Below, in pieces: positions 1-7,333 of a stretch of DNA of 12,704 bases. This DNA comes from an uncultured Pseudomonadota bacterium (GTDB lineage Bacteria > Myxococcota_A > UBA9042 > CAIXZC01). Location: positions 1-12,704 of the forward strand of contig CALGBT010000752.1 of the NCBI GenBank assembly GCA_937884235.1. The letters run 5' to 3'. Both the position numbers and the translations under genes were made by a program. The notes under the pieces are model-generated. The model made no database searches. It was not told the origin of the DNA and saw only the letters and a list, made by a program, of their open reading frames with translations. Within the stretch, counting starts at the first letter, position 1, and every line of letters begins with the position of its first letter.

Positions 1-30
1 GTGCAGGGGTTGCCGTCCTGTTCGTTCACT
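1..30 (-). other. Out-of-frame continuation of the Cys-rich lipoprotein gene
   Basis: Read on the minus strand, the bases just after codon GAG at 29-31 give TGA in the lipoprotein frame. The adjacent frame reads V-N-E-Q-D-G-N-P-C-T up to the window edge. Inserting a single C to make TGC AAC GAA would restore a Cys codon and give VEC-NEQDGNPCT, matching the upstream CDDDNPCT repeat. This is either a real frameshift mutation or a sequencing/assembly error. The rest of the gene lies outside the window. Confidence 0.6.
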
Positions 31-319
31 CAACATTGCCGGGCGAAACGCAGACCCCATCCTCGCAGGTGCCAGGCAGCAGACATGCAGTTACCGGCGT
101 GCAGGCTGTGCCCACGACCACGGGCTGGTAGGTGCACTGACAATCCGTCCCGCATATTCCCACGGTACAGGGGTTGTCGTCGTCACAATCAGCGGCCACG
201 GAACAGAAGCAGAGCGCATTGTCGCCGAGCAGCACATCGTCAACGTTGGTCTTGCCAGCATTCGAACAACCGGAAACCAGGAGCAGCAGTGCAATTAGTT
301 GCCACAGATGAGCTCGCAT
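26..319 (-). CDS. Small Cys-rich lipoprotein, apparently truncated by a frameshift
   Basis: Encodes 97 residues. A short N-terminal hydrophobic segment (about residues 5-17) ends in a lipobox LVSGC with Cys18, so the product is probably exported and lipid-anchored. The mature part is Cys-rich with a CDDDNPCTVGIC-type motif, followed by CTYQP...GTAC...GTCEDGVCV. Such 'DDxNPCT' Cys-rich repeats are common in secreted surface proteins of Myxococcota-like bacteria, and their biochemical role is unknown. The start is supported by GAGGTGG four bases upstream and by a promoter at 347-375. Translation stops at a TGA (26-28), but another frame continues straight on with EQDGNPCT, a second copy of the same motif. 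The real protein is therefore probably longer and runs off the window. I am confident of export and gene reality, but cannot assign a function. Confidence 0.75.
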   Translation of the reverse strand: MRAHLWQLIALLLLVSGCSNAGKTNVDDVLLGDNALCFCSVAADCDDDNPCTVGICGTDCQCTYQPVVVGTACTPVTACLLPGTCEDGVCVSPGNVE

Positions 320-323
320 CTAT

Positions 324-330
324 CCACCTC
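324..330 (-). promoter_or_regulatory. Ribosome binding site of the small lipoprotein
   Basis: The minus strand reads GAGGTGG four bases before the ATG at 319. It is a strong Shine-Dalgarno match that fixes the start codon. Confidence 0.65.
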
Positions 331-346
331 ATAGTCAATGCAAAGC

Positions 347-375
347 CTTGTACGTGTGCAAAGTTCCTGTGTCAA
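347..375 (-). promoter_or_regulatory. Predicted sigma70 promoter for the small lipoprotein
   Basis: On the minus strand a perfect -35 TTGACA (370-375) is followed after 17 bases by TACAAG (347-352), which matches 4 of 6 -10 positions. Transcription would start near 341, leaving a leader of about 20 bases. The element lies in the 68-base gap downstream of the large lipoprotein gene, so this gene probably does not depend on read-through alone. Confidence 0.55.
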
Positions 376-382
376 GAGAGGC

Positions 383-402
383 AACGGCTAGTAAAGCCCG
401 TT
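383..402 (-). terminator. Weak stem-loop at the stop of the large lipoprotein gene
   Basis: AACGG and CCGTT form inverted arms around the TAG stop codon (388-390), extendable to about seven pairs with one bulged G. There is no T-run after it, so it would be a poor intrinsic terminator. It is listed because it is the only hairpin candidate seen in this gap. Confidence 0.15.
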
Positions 403-3400
403 GGAAACTTCCAACTGATACTCAGCGCAGGTCGGCTTGGAGCCGGGGATCCTAAAAACATGGATAAAGAACTGCTTGGAGTTGTCCGTGCAGCGGTGGG
501 TCTGATCGGTGGTATCGTCATCAAAGTTGGTGGGGGTTAACTCGTGCTCCGAATCGGGCTTACAGTTCTGCTCACCGCCCCCCATGGTGCCGGGCCCGGG
601 CACGGCCGGCCACGCCTGCTTGGCACCGGGATTGGAGAAATCGGTGTACCACTCGGCATCGGTGGCATCACCGCAAATCTCGTTGGCACCGCCACAGGAC
701 CCCCAGTACATGTCAAAAGCGAACTGGTTTGCCGGGTTCTTAAGGAACTTCACCCGCACGTGGAAGTTGTCGGTATTCGGTTCGTTGACGTCCTTGGCGT
801 GGAATCGGAACCAGTCGCCACTGGAGTCGGGATCGTTGCCGCTGGCGGTCTTGGATGAACCGCTGTCGCTGAGTGCCCCCAGATCGAGCGCTACCGAGCA
901 ACTCTTGTTGTTCCCTTCAGCCGCATCGTCCGCACATTCGCACCCGTCCACAGCATCCTGGTTGGCATCGTGCCATCCAGTCGTGCAACCGGACGCCATG
1001 CACTTGCCCTGCAGGCAGACGACATCTTCCACGTGCGGCATTCCCTGGGACTGGGCGCAGAGCACTTCGTCCTGCCCTTCATCGAGCATGCCATTGCAGT
1101 TGTCATCGGCATTGTTGCAGATCTCGGTTGCCCCGGGGTTGATGGAAGGCACCAGGTCGTTGCAGTCGGCCAACAGCTGCGTGGTATACTTGCCAAAGCC
1201 ATTGCACAGACACTTGGAGTCGTTGGGGTTGCCATAGCCATCTCCATCCCCGTCCGAGTAGAAGTAGCTGCAGGCAATGGCGTCCTCATCGTTTTGCGAC
1301 CCGTCACAGTCGTTGTCGACGCCATCACCGCACACTTCCAAGGTGTTGGGATTGGAACCCCAGATCGTATCATTGCAGTCACCGCCCTGAGGGGCGGTGT
1401 AGTTACCAAAGGCCTGGCAGAGGCAGAGCATATCGCCGGTGACGCCGAACCCGTCTTTGTCCTCGTCGAAGTACTTGTCCTGACACCCTTCAGCGTTGGG
1501 GTCATTCTGATCCCCGTCGCAGTCATCGTCGATGAAGTTGGCACAGATCTCGTTCTGGCCCGGGCTGATAAGAATGTTGTTGTCGTCACAGTCGCCGGGT
1601 ACTGCGGCGGTATACTTGCCCACCGGCTGGCAGAGACACTTGGAAGTATTGACGCCGAACCCGTCCCCATCTTGGTCGAGGTAGTAGGGCTCACAATCAA
1701 GGGCATCTTCGTCGTTGTCAGAGCCGTTGCAGTTTTCGTCCTTGGTAGTGGAGCAATCCTCAGTTTGCCCGGGGTTCACTGTCGGATCGAGGTCATCACA
1801 GTCGCCAAAGTCTTCGGCGGTATACTGCCCGGCGGGACCGCACTGACACTTGCTGGCCCCAGCCCCCCAGTCGTCGCCGTCCTGGTCGAGGTAGTAGTCT
1901 TTGCAGCCCACCGTGCCGGTCTCATCCACCTGGGAGTTGCAGTTGTTGTCCATGCCGTCACAGACCTCGTTGGCGTAATGGTTCACCAGCGGGTTCAGAG
2001 GTTCACAGTCGGTCAGGTCCACCTCGCCGTCGGCATCATCATCGTCATCGCAGGAATTGCCCTTGAGGTCGAGGTCAGTATCTAACTGGTCGGGATTGAA
2101 GACCAGCGGGCAGTTGTCCAGTTCATCGGCAATGCCGTCGCCGTCCTTGTCACCCTGGCAGGCATCACCGATGCCGTCCTCATCCGTATCCGTCTGCAGC
2201 GGATTGTAGTCGGAGGGACAGTTGTCTTTGCTATCAAGGATACCGTCGTTGTCGTCGTCGGGATCGCATTCATCTCCGCCATCGGGGAAACCATCGGTAT
2301 TCAACTGATCTGGGTTGAAGATGAAGGGGCAGTTGTCAAACTCGTCATCATTGCCATCGTTGTCGTCATCGATGTCGACACAGTCAGCCTGACCGTCGAG
2401 ATCGAAATCGGGATAGCCCTCATCGAGTTGGTCGTCACAGTCATTGTTCATGCCGTCGCACTGTTCCACCGCACCGGGATAGACCCAGGGATTGAAGGGC
2501 TCGCAATCGACCCCATCCTTGGCCAGGTCGTTGTCGTCATCGGGGTCGCAGAGGTCCCCCATGTTGTCTGAGTCGAAGTCCTTCTGGTCGGGATTGTAGA
2601 TCTTGTCGCAGTTGTCTTCCCAGTCCTTGATGCCGTCACCGTCGTCGTCCTCTTCCTGGCAATCGGCCAGGCCATTGCCATTGGAATCGAGGAAGTCCTC
2701 GTCGGTATCGCCGTCACAGTCGTCGTCCAGGCCGTTGCACGCCTCCGGCTTGGCCTGGGGTGCATCACAGATGAGGTTCGATTCCTGGCAAAGGAAGGTC
2801 CCCCGGCAGGTGCCGTAGGCATTGGTGACCTCACAGTCCATCTGCGGAATCGCTTCATCAATCAGGTCGTCGCAATCGTCGTCGAGTCCATTGCACTCTT
2901 CGGGCTTAGGCACCGATGCGTCACACTCGGTGAGCCCTTGCGGCGTGCACATCTTCTCGCCAAGACAGGTGCCGAATTCGTTCTGTTCGTAGCAAATCGT
3001 CGTCAAGCCCTTCTTGACGGAAAGCGTGGAGCAATCGCAGATGCCGCTCTCGGGCATGCACTGGCCCAGAAGCTCTCCGCCAATGTCGAAGCTCTGGCAG
3101 ACATAGTCCGCCGGGCAGTCGCTGTCCCAGATACACTCGCCGCCACAGAACTTACCAAAGGGACCGTAGTCAACACAGCGGTCACCGGTTTCCACCAGCT
3201 CGCCGCCACACTGATTGTTGTCCTTGCAGGGTTGGCAGAGGTGCACGAACTTGGGCACACAGATGTACTGGCAGTCGGGGCATGAATTCTGGATCAGTGA
3301 GCAACTCCAGCCCTCTTCGGGACATTCTTCGACGCAGCCCGTGGAGCAGATCTTGCCCTGCCACGTCTCGACACAGTAGCTCGAGAGACAGTCGGCGTTC

Positions 3401-3693
3401 TCTTCGCAGGGCCAGCCAAAGGCCCCCGGCTCGGGCCCAGAAACCTCGAAGCCAACCTCGCCGGCCTCCATGTCACCATTTGCGTCCCCTGATTGATCGG
3501 GACCAAAGCCGTCGCCAAGCCACCACTGATCGACGGTGACTTCCGGCAGGAGCACCACCGCATCACCTCCAGACCCCACCTCGTGCTCCACCGCGTCCAC
3601 GACCTCTTTCTCAATCTGCACGGCATCGGCCCCACATCCGGTGATCCACACGAATGCAGTCGCCAGCAGGCTCCATCTTGCCAGATGATTCAT
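388..3693 (-). CDS. Large surface lipoprotein with MopE-like and thrombospondin type 3 repeats
   Basis: Encodes 1101 residues. The start at 3693 is preferred over an in-frame ATG at 3738 because it has AAGAGGGG four bases upstream, begins a clean lipoprotein signal (lipobox WITGC, Cys20), and 3738 coincides with the predicted transcription start. Order of parts: acidic linker; Cys-rich head (about 90-260); two MopE-type motifs of the form E-x-CNGLDDDCD-x-x-x-DE at 265 and 317; a TSP3-like Asp-rich region (about 337-555) with four 'DNC....NP.Q' units and an embedded MopE motif near 408; another near 576; four tandem units of about 70 residues (600-879); and a C-terminal beta-rich domain (about 955-1101) with GDWFRFHAKD, resembling pre-peptidase/CUB-like sandwiches. 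TSP3 loops bind calcium. The MopE motif (PF11617) is named for a copper-binding secreted protein, but metal specificity here is unknown. It is likely displayed outside the cell as a structural or adhesive protein. Confidence 0.88.
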   Translation of the reverse strand: MNHLARWSLLATAFVWITGCGADAVQIEKEVVDAVEHEVGSGGDAVVLLPEVTVDQWWLGDGFGPDQSGDANGDMEAGEVGFEVSGPEPGAFGWPCEENADCLSSYCVETWQGKICSTGCVEECPEEGWSCSLIQNSCPDCQYICVPKFVHLCQPCKDNNQCGGELVETGDRCVDYGPFGKFCGGECIWDSDCPADYVCQSFDIGGELLGQCMPESGICDCSTLSVKKGLTTICYEQNEFGTCLGEKMCTPQGLTECDASVPKPEECNGLDDDCDDLIDEAIPQMDCEVTNAYGTCRGTFLCQESNLICDAPQAKPEACNGLDDDCDGDTDEDFLDSNGNGLADCQEEDDDGDGIKDWEDNCDKIYNPDQKDFDSDNMGDLCDPDDDNDLAKDGVDCEPFNPWVYPGAVEQCDGMNNDCDDQLDEGYPDFDLDGQADCVDIDDDNDGNDDEFDNCPFIFNPDQLNTDGFPDGGDECDPDDDNDGILDSKDNCPSDYNPLQTDTDEDGIGDACQGDKDGDGIADELDNCPLVFNPDQLDTDLDLKGNSCDDDDDADGEVDLTDCEPLNPLVNHYANEVCDGMDNNCNSQVDETGTVGCKDYYLDQDGDDWGAGASKCQCGPAGQYTAEDFGDCDDLDPTVNPGQTEDCSTTKDENCNGSDNDEDALDCEPYYLDQDGDGFGVNTSKCLCQPVGKYTAAVPGDCDDNNILISPGQNEICANFIDDDCDGDQNDPNAEGCQDKYFDEDKDGFGVTGDMLCLCQAFGNYTAPQGGDCNDTIWGSNPNTLEVCGDGVDNDCDGSQNDEDAIACSYFYSDGDGDGYGNPNDSKCLCNGFGKYTTQLLADCNDLVPSINPGATEICNNADDNCNGMLDEGQDEVLCAQSQGMPHVEDVVCLQGKCMASGCTTGWHDANQDAVDGCECADDAAEGNNKSCSVALDLGALSDSGSSKTASGNDPDSSGDWFRFHAKDVNEPNTDNFHVRVKFLKNPANQFAFDMYWGSCGGANEICGDATDAEWYTDFSNPGAKQAWPAVPGPGTMGGGEQNCKPDSEHELTPTNFDDDTTDQTHRCTDNSKQFFIHVFRIPGSKPTCAEYQLEVSNGLY
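1057..1896 (-). repeat. Four tandem units of about 70 residues in the large lipoprotein
   Basis: Units begin at residues 600, 670, 740 and 811 (bases 1896, 1686, 1476 and 1263 on the minus strand), so the spacing is 70, 70 and 71 residues. Each unit has an aromatic-D-x-D-x-DG-[FWY]-G opening, a C-x-C-x-x-x-G-x-YT centre, G-DC[DN]D, and a closing E-x-C...D-x-[CN]-x-G...DED/DE motif. The units are diverged in DNA sequence, so the expansion is old or under selection for structure rather than a recent slippage product. Confidence 0.85.
2029..2685 (-). repeat. Thrombospondin type 3-like Asp-rich repeat region
   Basis: Covers about residues 337-555 of the large lipoprotein. Four units contain DNCDKIYNPDQ, DNCPFIFNPDQ, DNCPSDYNPLQ or DNCPLVFNPDQ, each flanked by DxDxDG-type loops such as DEDGIGDACQGDKDGDGIAD. 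These match the calcium-coordinating TSP3 pattern found in bacterial outer-membrane and secreted proteins. Boundaries are approximate. Confidence 0.8.
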
Positions 3694-3725
3694 GTTGCCC
3701 CTCTTGTCGCGCGCGCAATTGCACC

Positions 3726-3754
3726 TTGCTCGAAACACGGCATGAGTTTACAGT
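3726..3754 (+). promoter_or_regulatory. Possible promoter for the TPR-MoxR-DUF58-TgpA operon
   Basis: TTGCTC (3726-3731), 17 bases, then TACAGT (3749-3754, 4 of 6). The -35 match is poor (3 of 6). It is the best rightward candidate I see in the 126-base divergent gap and overlaps the leftward promoter. Confidence 0.28.
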
Positions 3755-3773
3755 CGCGGTTAACTGTTGTCAA
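3745..3773 (-). promoter_or_regulatory. Near-consensus sigma70 promoter of the large lipoprotein gene
   Basis: The minus strand reads TTGACA (3768-3773), 17 bases, then TAAACT (3745-3750). The -35 is perfect, the spacing optimal and the -10 matches 4 of 6. The predicted start is near 3738, giving a leader of about 45 bases to the ATG at 3693. Confidence 0.65.
3750..3767. promoter_or_regulatory. Dyad filling the promoter spacer, possible operator
   Basis: ACAGT-CGCGGTTA-ACTGT has 5-base inverted arms and lies between the -10 and -35 of the leftward promoter. It also overlaps the possible rightward -10. A dimeric regulator binding here could control both divergent transcripts. Arms are short, so chance symmetry is possible. 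Confidence 0.3.
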
Positions 3774-3819
3774 AGGGTAGGGGACGTGACCCCGGCCCCC
3801 TCGTCGCACGGACGTCAAA

Positions 3820-5019
3820 ATGGTTGAGAAGATCCTGATTGCCTGCTGCACGCTACTCTTGTTCGGGGCCTGCGGCCCGCCCCCGCCGCCACCCGGCCCA
3901 TCCCTCGACCATGCCGACTTGCTCCTCGCCGAAGGACGCCTCCAGGAAGCCGAGACGGAGTTGGACCGGGTCCTGGCCGCCAATCTCCCCGGGGAACGGG
4001 ACCGGGGCCACATCCGGCGGGGCTGCCTGCGGGTGGAACGCGGGGATGCCCGGGGCGCCCTGGCCGACCTCAACCTGGTCTTCCGTCTGGACCAGCATGG
4101 TCAAGCCTGCCTCGGCCGAGCCCAGGCACTGCTGGCCAACCACGCCGAGGCTCTCGCCCAGCTCATCCCGCTGGTCGAAGGCGGCACCTTCGACCCGGAG
4201 GTGGGCCGCCTGGCGGTACAGTCATCTCTCAGCCTCAGACGGATCAGCGAAGCGCTGCACATCGCCGAACTGGCGGCCAGAAAGCATCCCTCAGACGTCC
4301 CGACGTTGGCCCTGCTCGCACAGACCCAGGCTGTCACCGGAGATCCTCAAAAAGCCCTGAAGACGCTGCAGGGCGCTGCCCGCATCGATGGGAAGTCCCC
4401 GGAAGTCCCCTTCATCCGCGGCAACATCTACTGGGCCATGGAGAAGTTTGACGAGGCCGCCAAGGACTATCGCACGGCCCTTGAACTCAACCCCGCCTTC
4501 GCCGAAGCTGCCCGCAACCTGGGCATCGCCCTTATTCAGGGGGGGCGCTACGAAGATGCCGTGTCTGCCCTGCGCACCGCCCTTGACCTTGCCCCCGACG
4601 ATCTGGGGGTAATGAACAACCTCGGGGTCGCCCTGGCCACCACCGGGAGAGCCGCCCAGGCTGCCACCCTCTACGAAGAAGCACGCAAATCACAGCCGGA
4701 CGAACCGCGGCTCCTCAACAATCTGGTGGACGTCTATATCCATCTCGGACGCCTCGACGAAGCTCGGGAACTGCTGCGGCTCCTCGTCGAGAAGGCCCCG
4801 CAGCGGGCCAACGCCACCCAACGCCTCAGGGACCTGGAATCTTTTGAAGTGCTGCTGGGTTTCCTCTGTCAAGGCGAGGGGGCCGTCAAAGAGGCCACGA
4901 AACAACTCAAGACCCGCCAGTGGAGCCACCGCGAGATCGTCGAATCGCTTGAAAGGGTCCTCTCGGACACTATATTCACAGAAACACTGGAGCAGAAGGA
5001 GCAGGAATGCACGAAGTAG
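3820..5019 (+). CDS. TPR-repeat lipoprotein, first gene of a MoxR operon
   Basis: Encodes 399 residues. The signal peptide ends in lipobox LFGAC (Cys18) followed by a polyproline linker, so the product should be a periplasm-facing lipoprotein. The rest is helical with about eight TPR-like units. The clearest lie around residues 205-335, with canonical patterns such as GNIYWAMEKFDEAAKDY and NLGIALIQGGRYEDAVSAL. TPRs bind partner proteins, so a scaffold role for the downstream MoxR/DUF58/TgpA proteins is plausible; TPR proteins recur in related MoxR and Bat gene clusters. The stop overlaps the moxR start by 13 bases. An in-frame stop at 3787-3789 limits upstream extension, and I see no other start, yet ATG 3820 has no good Shine-Dalgarno site, which may mean weak initiation or a short leader. 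The family is clear; the partner is unknown. Confidence 0.88.
   Translation: MVEKILIACCTLLLFGACGPPPPPPGPSLDHADLLLAEGRLQEAETELDRVLAANLPGERDRGHIRRGCLRVERGDARGALADLNLVFRLDQHGQACLGRAQALLANHAEALAQLIPLVEGGTFDPEVGRLAVQSSLSLRRISEALHIAELAARKHPSDVPTLALLAQTQAVTGDPQKALKTLQGAARIDGKSPEVPFIRGNIYWAMEKFDEAAKDYRTALELNPAFAEAARNLGIALIQGGRYEDAVSALRTALDLAPDDLGVMNNLGVALATTGRAAQAATLYEEARKSQPDEPRLLNNLVDVYIHLGRLDEARELLRLLVEKAPQRANATQRLRDLESFEVLLGFLCQGEGAVKEATKQLKTRQWSHREIVESLERVLSDTIFTETLEQKEQECTK
4997..5001 (+). promoter_or_regulatory. Ribosome binding site for the MoxR gene
   Basis: AGGAG ends five bases before ATG 5007 and lies inside the end of the TPR gene. It supports this start and translational coupling. Confidence 0.6.
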
Positions 5020-6035
5020 GCGACGATAGTTCCCCGAATTCAGACCTGGCACGCTCCCCCACCGAGACGCGCTTCCCCGCCATCGGCGATGCCGATCGGA
5101 CCCGGAGAGACGGCACTGTCGCCGGCCTGGTCCAGGAAATCGAGAAGGTTCTGGCCGGCAAACACGAAGTCGTGGAGTTGGCGGTGGCCACCCTCGTCGC
5201 CGGCGGTCACCTGCTCCTGGAAGATGTGCCCGGCGTTGGCAAAACGACCCTGGCGCGAGCCATGGCCAACAGCCTCGACTGCAAGTTCGGGCGCATTCAG
5301 TTCACCTCGGACATGCTCCCGTCTGATGTGCTCGGGGCCAACGTCTTCAACCCGGCAACCGGGGAATTCATCTTTCGCCCAGGGCCCATCTTCTCGCATA
5401 TCGTCCTGGCCGATGAGGTCAATCGAACCTCCCCCAGGACCCAGAGCGCACTGCTGGAAGCCATGAACGAAAGCCAGGTCTCATTGGATGGCGAGACCTT
5501 CCCCCTGGAAGCCCCCTTCTTCGTCATTGCCACCCAGAACCCAAAAGAACTCCACGGCACCTATCCGCTTCCGGAATCTCAGCTAGACAGGTTTCTTGTC
5601 TCGCTCTCCATCGGCTACCCCGACCCGGCCACCGAAAAGCTGGTGATCACCGGCCGCAACGAAGAGCAGCAGATGAAGCATGTCCGGCCGGTCATGGACC
5701 GAGAACAATTGCTGGCGCTGCGACAGAAGGTCAGCGAGGTCTCCATCAAGGAACCACTCGTCGACTACATCCACGAGATCATCCTGGCCACCCGTGACCC
5801 CGCCCGCTTTGAACTCGGAGCCAGCCCCCGAGCCGGTATCCAGTTGCTCAAAGCCTCCCGAGCCATCGCTCTAATGCGCGGCCGAGATTTCGTGAGCCCC
5901 GACGACATCCGCTACGTCGCACCTTACGTACTGGCTCACCGTCTGGTCCTCAAGAGTGCCTCCCAACTCTTCGCCGGCCGCGCCCAGGCGCTCTCTCGCG
6001 TCGAGGAGATGCTCGACTCGATCCAGGTACCCTGA
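5007..6035 (+). CDS. MoxR-family AAA+ ATPase
   Basis: Encodes 342 residues, typical for MoxR. After a variable leader of about 35 residues the AAA+ core shows Walker A PGVGKTT (Lys79), Walker B IVLADEVNR (Asp136, Glu137), sensor 1 VIATQNP (Asn178), the LDRF arginine (Arg195) and sensor 2 GASPRA (Arg275), so all the expected catalytic elements are present. MoxR ATPases act in the cytoplasm as ATP-driven chaperones that activate or insert cofactors into partner proteins, and commonly neighbour DUF58 or VWA proteins. Here the partner is probably the DUF58 protein encoded immediately downstream, whose ATG shares one base with this gene's TGA. The gene may be called moxR generically, but the substrate is not known. 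Confidence 0.95.
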   Translation: MHEVGDDSSPNSDLARSPTETRFPAIGDADRTRRDGTVAGLVQEIEKVLAGKHEVVELAVATLVAGGHLLLEDVPGVGKTTLARAMANSLDCKFGRIQFTSDMLPSDVLGANVFNPATGEFIFRPGPIFSHIVLADEVNRTSPRTQSALLEAMNESQVSLDGETFPLEAPFFVIATQNPKELHGTYPLPESQLDRFLVSLSIGYPDPATEKLVITGRNEEQQMKHVRPVMDREQLLALRQKVSEVSIKEPLVDYIHEIILATRDPARFELGASPRAGIQLLKASRAIALMRGRDFVSPDDIRYVAPYVLAHRLVLKSASQLFAGRAQALSRVEEMLDSIQVP

Positions 6036-7333
6036 TGGCCCAGGCTGCCCGGCGAAAGCGCAGCATCTGGCAGACCATCCGCCCCAAAGGACCACGCTTC
6101 TCCTTTGCTGGCTCCATCTTCGCGCTCTTCACCGGCACCGTGATTGTCCTCGCCTTCCGCTTCGGCAAGCTTTACCCAGGCCTCTACGTAACCACCGGGT
6201 TCTTCCTCTTCTTCAATGCGCTATTCTTCATCCGCTTTCGGGATGCCCGCCAGAAATCCCTCTGGCAACGCATCATGGCGAGCCGCTTCTTCCCCCGCAA
6301 GTTGAGTCTCACCAACGAGGGAAAGTTCCTGGTGCTAATCTCCCTGGGGATGGGCTTCGCCGCGGTCAATACGGGGTCTAACCTCCTCTACCTGTTGCTC
6401 GCCATGCTCCTCTCGCTGATTACCGCCAGCGGAGTGCTCTCTGAGCTTTCCCTGCGCAAATTGCGCTGGGTCATCGATTTTCCCAACCGCGGCGTGGCCG
6501 GCACCGAAACCCTCTTTCCCATTCAGATCACCAACCGCAAGCGGACCTTCAACTCATTCTCCCTTGATGGCGAGATCCACTTCGCCGGCGACCCCGAAAT
6601 AGACCAGTATCAGCCTGTTCTCCTGCGCCTTGAGGCGGGCCAATCCGACTACCTCTTCCCAGCCATCACCTTTCCCCGCCGGGGGCTCTACCAGGTCGCC
6701 TCGTTCAGCATCGGCACCGGCTACCCATTCTCCTTCTTCCGCAAGAGCCGGAACTTCAAGGCAGCCTCAGAGATAATCGTGGTACCCCGTGGCGAAACCA
6801 ACGTGGAGGAGGTCTTCTTCGCAGTGGCAACGGGCTTCGAAGAGCACGCCAACCGGGTGGGACGCGGCTCTGAATTCTTCTCGGTGCGGCCCATGCAACC
6901 CGGGGATGAATGGCGGGACGTACACTGGAAGCAATCGGCCCGGCACAATCGCTTTGCGGTGAAAGAGTACGAAGCACTCACCGCCCGCCGCATCTACGTC
7001 CGCCTGGTAAGACGAACCTCGCAACCCCTTGCTGACGAGGCGGGGGAGTCGGCCATCGAGTTGGCGGCCAGTGTGGTCAAGCGACTGGCCATGGCTGGTT
7101 TTGACGTCGGCCTCCAATCCGGCACTCTCGCCATTGCGCCGGCTGCCGGGGCCAACGCCGTCCGCAATATTTTCACGCGACTGGCGCTCCTCGACTTTGA
7201 GACCGATCAAGGGACCGCTCCGGTGGCCACTTCGGGCCGGGACATCTGCATCCAAGTCGACCTCGACACCCAGGCCATTGACATCGCCGGGGTCACCGTT
7301 GCCGGAGGCCGGCAGGCCGGAGGTGCAGCATGA
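6035..7333 (+). CDS. DUF58 membrane protein
   Basis: Encodes 432 residues. Two hydrophobic segments near residues 23-65 form an N-terminal extension. The usual DUF58 opening follows: L-TNEGKFLVLISLGMGFA and NTGSNLLYLLLAMLLSLI, a further membrane hairpin around 90-130. The diagnostic DUF58 motif PGDEWRDVHWKQSARHN, continuing to FAVKEYE, lies near residues 288-312. Family members have a cytoplasmic or periplasmic beta-rich region plus a VWA-like part, and are genetically linked to MoxR ATPases and transglutaminases. The biochemical role is not established. The start codon overlaps the moxR stop (TGATG), and the end overlaps the next start (ATGA), so translation is probably coupled. The Shine-Dalgarno is weak, in keeping with coupling. 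Confidence 0.93.
   Translation: MAQAARRKRSIWQTIRPKGPRFSFAGSIFALFTGTVIVLAFRFGKLYPGLYVTTGFFLFFNALFFIRFRDARQKSLWQRIMASRFFPRKLSLTNEGKFLVLISLGMGFAAVNTGSNLLYLLLAMLLSLITASGVLSELSLRKLRWVIDFPNRGVAGTETLFPIQITNRKRTFNSFSLDGEIHFAGDPEIDQYQPVLLRLEAGQSDYLFPAITFPRRGLYQVASFSIGTGYPFSFFRKSRNFKAASEIIVVPRGETNVEEVFFAVATGFEEHANRVGRGSEFFSVRPMQPGDEWRDVHWKQSARHNRFAVKEYEALTARRIYVRLVRRTSQPLADEAGESAIELAASVVKRLAMAGFDVGLQSGTLAIAPAAGANAVRNIFTRLALLDFETDQGTAPVATSGRDICIQVDLDTQAIDIAGVTVAGGRQAGGAA
7319..7325 (+). promoter_or_regulatory. Ribosome binding site for the transglutaminase gene
   Basis: GGAGGTG four bases before ATG 7330 is the strongest Shine-Dalgarno in the operon. It selects the start that overlaps the DUF58 stop by four bases. 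Confidence 0.7.

Noticed and set aside
1..540. 179-residue open frame on the plus strand
   Set aside because: Arg/Pro/Cys-rich shadow of the minus-strand lipoprotein genes, running across their promoter; no recognisable domain.
970..2085. 371-residue open frame on the plus strand
   Set aside because: It is antisense to the large lipoprotein. Its repeated GTC/GAC-derived valine-rich text arises from Asp codons on the other strand. No signal, domain or ribosome site supports it.
2029..2685. CRISPR-like periodicity in the GTCGTC-rich stretch
   Set aside because: The recurrence is Asp codon use in TSP3 repeats, with irregular spacing and no conserved direct repeat or spacer structure.
3694..3738. 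Upstream in-frame ATG at 3738 as start of the large lipoprotein
   Set aside because: It lies at the predicted transcription start, lacks a ribosome site and would put a Cys/Arg-rich tail ahead of a clean lipoprotein signal peptide.
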